Assembly: GCA_964006375.1 (NCBI GenBank)
Contig: OZ023266.1
Span: forward strand, 66,927,403-66,991,402
DNA from: Tillus elongatus
Lineage: Eukaryota > Arthropoda > Insecta > Coleoptera > Cleridae
Length of the DNA: 64,000 nucleotides
Reading direction: 5' to 3'
Below are positions 60,009-64,000 of the stretch, piece after piece (the stretch's first letter is position 1; each line of letters opens with the position of its first letter). Below the pieces are notes generated by a model, which was not told where the DNA came from, ran no database searches, and saw only the letters and a list, made by a program, of their open reading frames with translations. A program made the translations under genes and the position numbers.

Positions 60009-60672
60009 TTGGAGGCGCGTGTTCGATTTTTATGAAATTGTGTATATAGACGTGTTTTAGGGTATAGATGATGAAAATCATAATAAAAGTAAGGGCAGAG
60101 GTCAACTTCTGGAGTTATTTGGACATTTTTGTAGGAAAAACGTAAGTTGTACTCACTTTTGCAGCATGTTTTACACATTTTCGGGGGTCGTTCGTTTTAT
60201 ATAAAGCTCAAGAAGGATGTATTCCACTATTCTAATTCATTTTCACACCCCCTTAACTGTTTATGTGTCTCTGAAAATTACCCTTCATTTGATCCTATAA
60301 GTTGAAATTGACATTTGATATATAAAGCCAACTTAATGTCAGATGTCAATTTCAACTTATACGATGAAAAGAAGGGTAATTTTCAGACACACATAAACAG
60401 TTATGGGGTGCACTAACTATGTGAAAATGAATTATAATAGTGGAATACACCCTTCTTTAGCTCGATATAAAACGAACGACCCCCGAAAATGTGTAAAATA
60501 TGACAAAAACATGCCACAAAAGTGAGTACAACTTACGTTTTTCCTACAAAAATGTCCAAATAACTCCAAAAGTTGGCTTTTGCCCTCATTTTTATTGCGA
60601 TTTTCGTCATATACACCCGAAAACACGCATATACGCAAAATTTCATAAAAATCGAACACGCGCCCCGAAAGT
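60009..60672. repeat. ~660-bp near-palindrome with ~320-bp arms
   Basis: The arms about 60009-60320 and 60340-60672 are inverted copies. CGCGTGTTCGATTTTTATGA answers TCATAAAAATCGAACACGCG, and GGTAATTTTCAGACACACAT answers ATGTGTCTCTGAAAATTACC. The centre is a TGACATTTGATAT...AGATGTCA hairpin with a ~20-bp loop. Frames on both strands over it mirror each other and are not genes. Confidence 0.85.
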
Positions 60673-60885
60673 AAACCTTTATCTTAAAGTAAGTTTGATG
60701 AAATATTGTTTGTGTAAAAACATAGTCCTCCATCTAAATTATTTTGTGTTTGAAGTAGGGTCCCCACATAAAAGTACCTACTTCCAATTTTCCTCACTCC
60801 CCTGGCTCAAAATTCAAATTTTACGCACCAGACTAAAATATTGTGTATTAAAAAATCTATTGAATATTACAAACAAATGTCCAGC

Positions 60886-61067
60886 TTCACAAAGCTCGAT
60901 TAGAGATTTAACGTGAGGTTAGTTAATCATTGATTAATACAACCAAACACAGCTTCAATATATTTGATTACCATGACAAAAACACGAATAATAGTCTGTG
61001 ATTGGTCGTCTGAAGCAACGATTAACTAACGGTCCCGTTAAATATTTAATCGAGCTTTGTGAAATCA
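60886..61067. mobile_element. MITE with ~40-bp inverted ends
   Basis: The ends TTCACAAAGCTCGATTA and TAATCGAGCTTTGTGAA are exact inverse copies. Inside, GGTTAGTTAATC weakly mirrors GATTAACTAACGG. It is ~180 bp with no coding capacity. No confident target duplication. Confidence 0.75.
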
Positions 61068-61850
61068 GGTAAAATACTATTACCTGCTCATCGTCAAGTG
61101 TGGAAACATCGCATCGGCAACAAAAATTCCAAAAATTTGTTTTCGCTTAAGCGCCATAAAAAGTCAAAGTTTATAGATTAGATAGTAGGTGTTCTGGTAA
61201 CTCTCGACCAATCAGAGACTGGAGCGGGAATACGTCACATGAATTCCGAATTTAAATCTAGTGGAATAATAGTGCATTGAATATTGAAATAAGACGGCAT
61301 TTTAATGTTCGTCTTAGAATGTTATGTTCTTTTTGAACTTAAAACAAGACTAACTATTTTTATTACAAGATTTTTTTTACATAGTAACAGAAAGTATTAA
61401 AATTTTAGGACAATTATCGATTTCAAATTAGCGGATTCAATTAATTGGTTTACCTTGAAAAGGATTGCAAAAATTCATTATTACTGCTGATATTATAAAT
61501 TCATAATGCCTCAAATTGGACAGAACGTTTTTCTTTTAAACCACAACCTAGGTTTTAGTCTTTTTTTTATAATTTACGTATTTTACTGGAGATTTCTCAA
61601 TTGTTAACATGCAACTAATCACAATTAGTATATTATTTAAATTTATGATACTTAGGTAGGTAGTATGTATTTTTACACATACAAAATAGTAGGTTTATAC
61701 TTTTTACAATCAATTTCTAAGCAAAAAAAACTCAGGCATCTTATATTTCATTTAAAAATAATAGTAAATTGTGCTAGCCCAATAAGTAAATTATAAATAT
61801 ATAATAATACTCGGTGAATTTTCAGATGAGCTCACGAAGGGCTTTCAGAC
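61068..61850. other. No gene seen
   Basis: AT-rich, without supported features. Confidence 0.4.
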
Positions 61851-62420
61851 AATTTTTTTTCAGAAACGTGCTTAAGACCCACCCTGTGTGCATAAAACAC
61901 AAGAAAAGTTTCTTGTAATCGACCCCCAAAAATTATGGGACCAGGAGTGTTGCCGGGGAAGAAGAACCGAAAAACGCGAAAAAACAGGTTAGCCGGAACT
62001 ATATTCCATTATTATTATACCATTCTGCAATTACACCTCCTTAAAATCATGTTTACCCCGCTCAGAACCCCTATTCGCCTCAGGTTCAGTACCTTTCTTG
62101 TGGGTTGTTCCCAAGAAATTTTTCTTGTGGTGTATGCATTGAAGGTGGTTGCATGACTGCGGAAGGAAAAACCCCCGGACCTCTACCCGCGTCTCCTCCC
62201 ATGCTGGCTGGCATATCCCTTCCCCAACACGGGGGGGGGGTTTCTTCCCCTTCTGCATGCTTCACCTTCAATGCATAAACCAAAATATTTCTTTCCTCAT
62301 ATTTCTTTTTTATCTTCTTTCCCACCAAGCACCCCTATTCACTGCTGGTACTTGGGGATTGTTTGCAGGAAATTTTTCTTGTGATTTGTATATCCAAGTG
62401 GGGTTCTAAGCATATTTCTG
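61850..62420. repeat. GC-rich palindromic module, further copy
   Basis: CACAAGAAAAGTTTCTTG at 61910, ACCCCTATTCGCC...TTCTTGTGGGTTG near 62070, then a hairpin pairing GGTTGCATGACTGCGGAAGG with CCTTCTGCATGCTTCACC. The inverted CACCCCTATTCACTGCTGG...TTGTATATCCAAG module follows. Same family as 13.4, 17.1 and 27.2 kb. Confidence 0.7.
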
Positions 62421-63120
62421 ATTTTTTTTTGATAAAAACCCTCCGTGAGCTGCAAATATACCTAATACTTTTATTTATTTTATTTTTACTCCCTTTGGAA
62501 AGGAAAAGAAGGAAAATTTATCTCCACTTTTCATTGCCCTTTTAGAATTATTTTTGTACATTAATACACTACAAACAACTCCACCAGGCATTTAGACAGA
62601 TATTTAGGTCTAGTTATTAATTGAGTTCTTATTTTACGTATATATAATCTTTTTTTTTTCATTAAACACATATCTACATTTATGACGATTCACGGATTTA
62701 ATTCTTGAATATACAAATAATCTTGAATAAATAACATTCAACTCGTAATACCCTTTATTCCCTGTGCATTTATCTTTACAACACAACACCTCAAAAAATA
62801 AGATATTATCATTAAGACAATAGTTTAGATTTAACTGCTGTTTCGTGCAAAATAAACATTAAAATATATCCCCAACTGATTGCAATCGAAAATTTTTAAG
62901 CAAAATTACAGAAATTTCTAATAAATGTTATTTAAAACACCAAAACGCAATCTGAAACTATAGGTGTTTTTCCCACTTAGAATTCACATGACGTATTACC
63001 CCTCTCTCGCGTTATACACCACCCCCCACCCCATCCCTCAGAGTTACCAGACAACCTGTCTTATCTATCAACCTTGGTAAAAAGTATCAAAGCATATAGA
63101 AAACATGATTTGATAATGAA
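62421..63120. other. No gene seen
   Basis: AT-rich; a C-rich stretch at 63020-63040. Nothing supportable. Confidence 0.4.
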
Positions 63121-63830
63121 AATTTTTTTGTCTGTCGGTCTGTATGTCTGTCTTTTTGTAGCCACGGTAACTTTAGAACGATAAGCACACTTGGAGAACC
63201 CAAATCACCACAATACGTGTTAAAAAACTTGGTCAGTGAAACGATCGTCAGGTTTTTTTAAATGTGCTGTGGCGATTTGAGTTCTCCAAATGTGCTTATC
63301 AGTGCTCACCATAGGTTCCAATCTTCACTTAGTGAACTTTGGAACGCATTGAGATATCGTCTTCAAATTTGGTATACAGTTTGCACTCGACAAACGAACG
63401 GTTCGGATTGTTTTAGGGTAAAATAGCTTTAGGGGGTAGGAGATGGTTGGTGAAAATTGAAATTTTTTCGTTAAAACTCGAGTAATATAACGTTTTAGGG
63501 TTCATTTATTAGAAAAATTTTAATTTCATTAAACATCTGGTATTCTATGCTGAAAATAAATTAGGGGTTGAATGTGTGGTGGTGGAATATTGTCGACAAA
63601 AATGTCGAAAAATGTTTTGTCTGTCGGTTGGTCTGTTAATAAGCGCAATAACTTCCGAACAAATTGAGATATCATCTTCAAATTTGGTATCCAGTTAGCA
63701 CCCGACAAAGGAACGCTTCGAATTGTTTTTGAGTAAGACCGTTTCAGGGGGTAGGGGATAAATAAGGTGTGATTTGGTGAAAATTGACATTTTTTCAATA
63801 AAATTCGAGTAATAAAGCGTTTCAAAAGTT
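63121..63830 (+). repeat. Tandem duplication (~490-bp period), first unit interrupted
   Basis: TTTGTCTGTCGGT...GTCTGT occurs at about 63128 and 63617. Each is followed by GAGATATC-TCTTCAAATTTG, CGACAAA-GAACG-TTCG-ATTG, GGGGGTAGG and GTGAAAATTGA-ATTTTTTC. The first unit carries a Penelope-like insertion at 63181-63334 that the second lacks. Confidence 0.75.
63169..63346 (+). mobile_element. Penelope-like retroposon copy with ~12-bp target duplication, hammerhead broken
   Basis: AACTTTAGAACG (63169-63180) and AACTTTGGAACG (63335-63346) flank 63181-63334. The element has the family ends ATAAGCACACTTGGAGAACC and TCTCCAAATGTGCTTATCAG plus the GAAACGATCGTCAGG half of the hammerhead at about 63238, but no CTGANGA. 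The second tandem unit (about 63660) shows the uninterrupted site. Confidence 0.65.
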
Positions 63831-64000
63831 TATGGGTACAGGAATACAAATATTTTCTTTGTGGTCGTTATGGGCCCTAAACTAATTCCGTGAGAATGTC
63901 TTTCTGCAGAGAATAAATTATCACCGCTATGTGGAAGTTATGATTCAATTTACAGCACTATTTTTTCTCGCCTCAAAAGATCAAGAAATACGAGAAAAAT

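Noticed and set aside
60432..60916. ORFs of 75-138 codons on both strands
   Set aside because: They are mirror images produced by the large palindrome and lack protein features.
63215..63260. Functional hammerhead ribozyme
   Set aside because: The 5' catalytic block is missing although GAAACGATCGTCAGG is intact.

Overview
This is an AT-rich piece of an arthropod nuclear genome, most likely an insect. The reasons are a spliced protein-coding gene, rosa-like DD41D transposons, an RNase H-bearing non-LTR retrotransposon with a DUF4780-like ORF1, tRNA-derived SINEs and very large introns. The order cannot be fixed from sequence alone. There are no rRNA genes, operons or CRISPR arrays. Nearly all of the window is mobile DNA of different ages.

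Layout: 0.04-2.2 kb is a hAT element with a perfect 8-bp target duplication. 2.2-3.5 kb holds a foldback repeat, a tRNA-derived SINE and a tandem dimer. 4.4-7.0 kb is a DD41D transposon with an unbroken transposase ORF sitting inside a (TA)n array. 8.0-11.9 kb has a Tc1 relic and two 'shell' structures, each a DD41D element at the centre of another inverted repeat. 12.8-18.2 kb contains GC-rich palindromic modules, members of a dispersed family with a short hairpin end, and two Penelope-like retroposons carrying hammerhead-ribozyme motifs. 18.5-19.3 kb is a 5'-truncated LINE. 20.8-24.5 kb has a dead DD41D element and a second one with an unbroken ORF, the latter again in a shell structure. 25-36 kb holds relics, a second copy of the 16-18 kb repeat lacking the Penelope insertion, and a DD41D element whose terminal repeats run into its own transposase 3' end. 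37.5-45.2 kb contains the only host gene supported here: two minus-strand exons (45000-45230 and 39784-40173) with canonical splice sites and matching phase, encoding the end of a PPM/PP2C-family phosphatase and its tail. Its 4.8-kb intron is packed with jockey, piggyBac and R1-type relics. 45.9-51.2 kb is a complete LINE (ORF1 and ORF2 unbroken, poly(A), 11-bp target duplication). 51.7-56.5 kb has DD41D fragments, a full-length SINE with a 12-bp target duplication, and a decayed LTR retrotransposon in which a chromodomain lies in frame with an integrase-like tail. 56.9-64 kb is again dispersed repeats, including a roughly 660-bp near-palindrome.

The parts that look most unusual are: (1) the hammerhead motifs in short Penelope-like copies with 12-16 bp target duplications, one with its empty site present elsewhere in the window; (2) the recurrent architecture in which TA-targeting DD41D elements sit at the midpoint of palindromes or (TA)n arrays; (3) the chromodomain/integrase-tail fusion; and (4) the hairpin-ended, (TA)n-cored dispersed family.

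Coordinates of repeat boundaries were read by eye and may be off by a few bases. Family names rest on motif recognition, not on searches.
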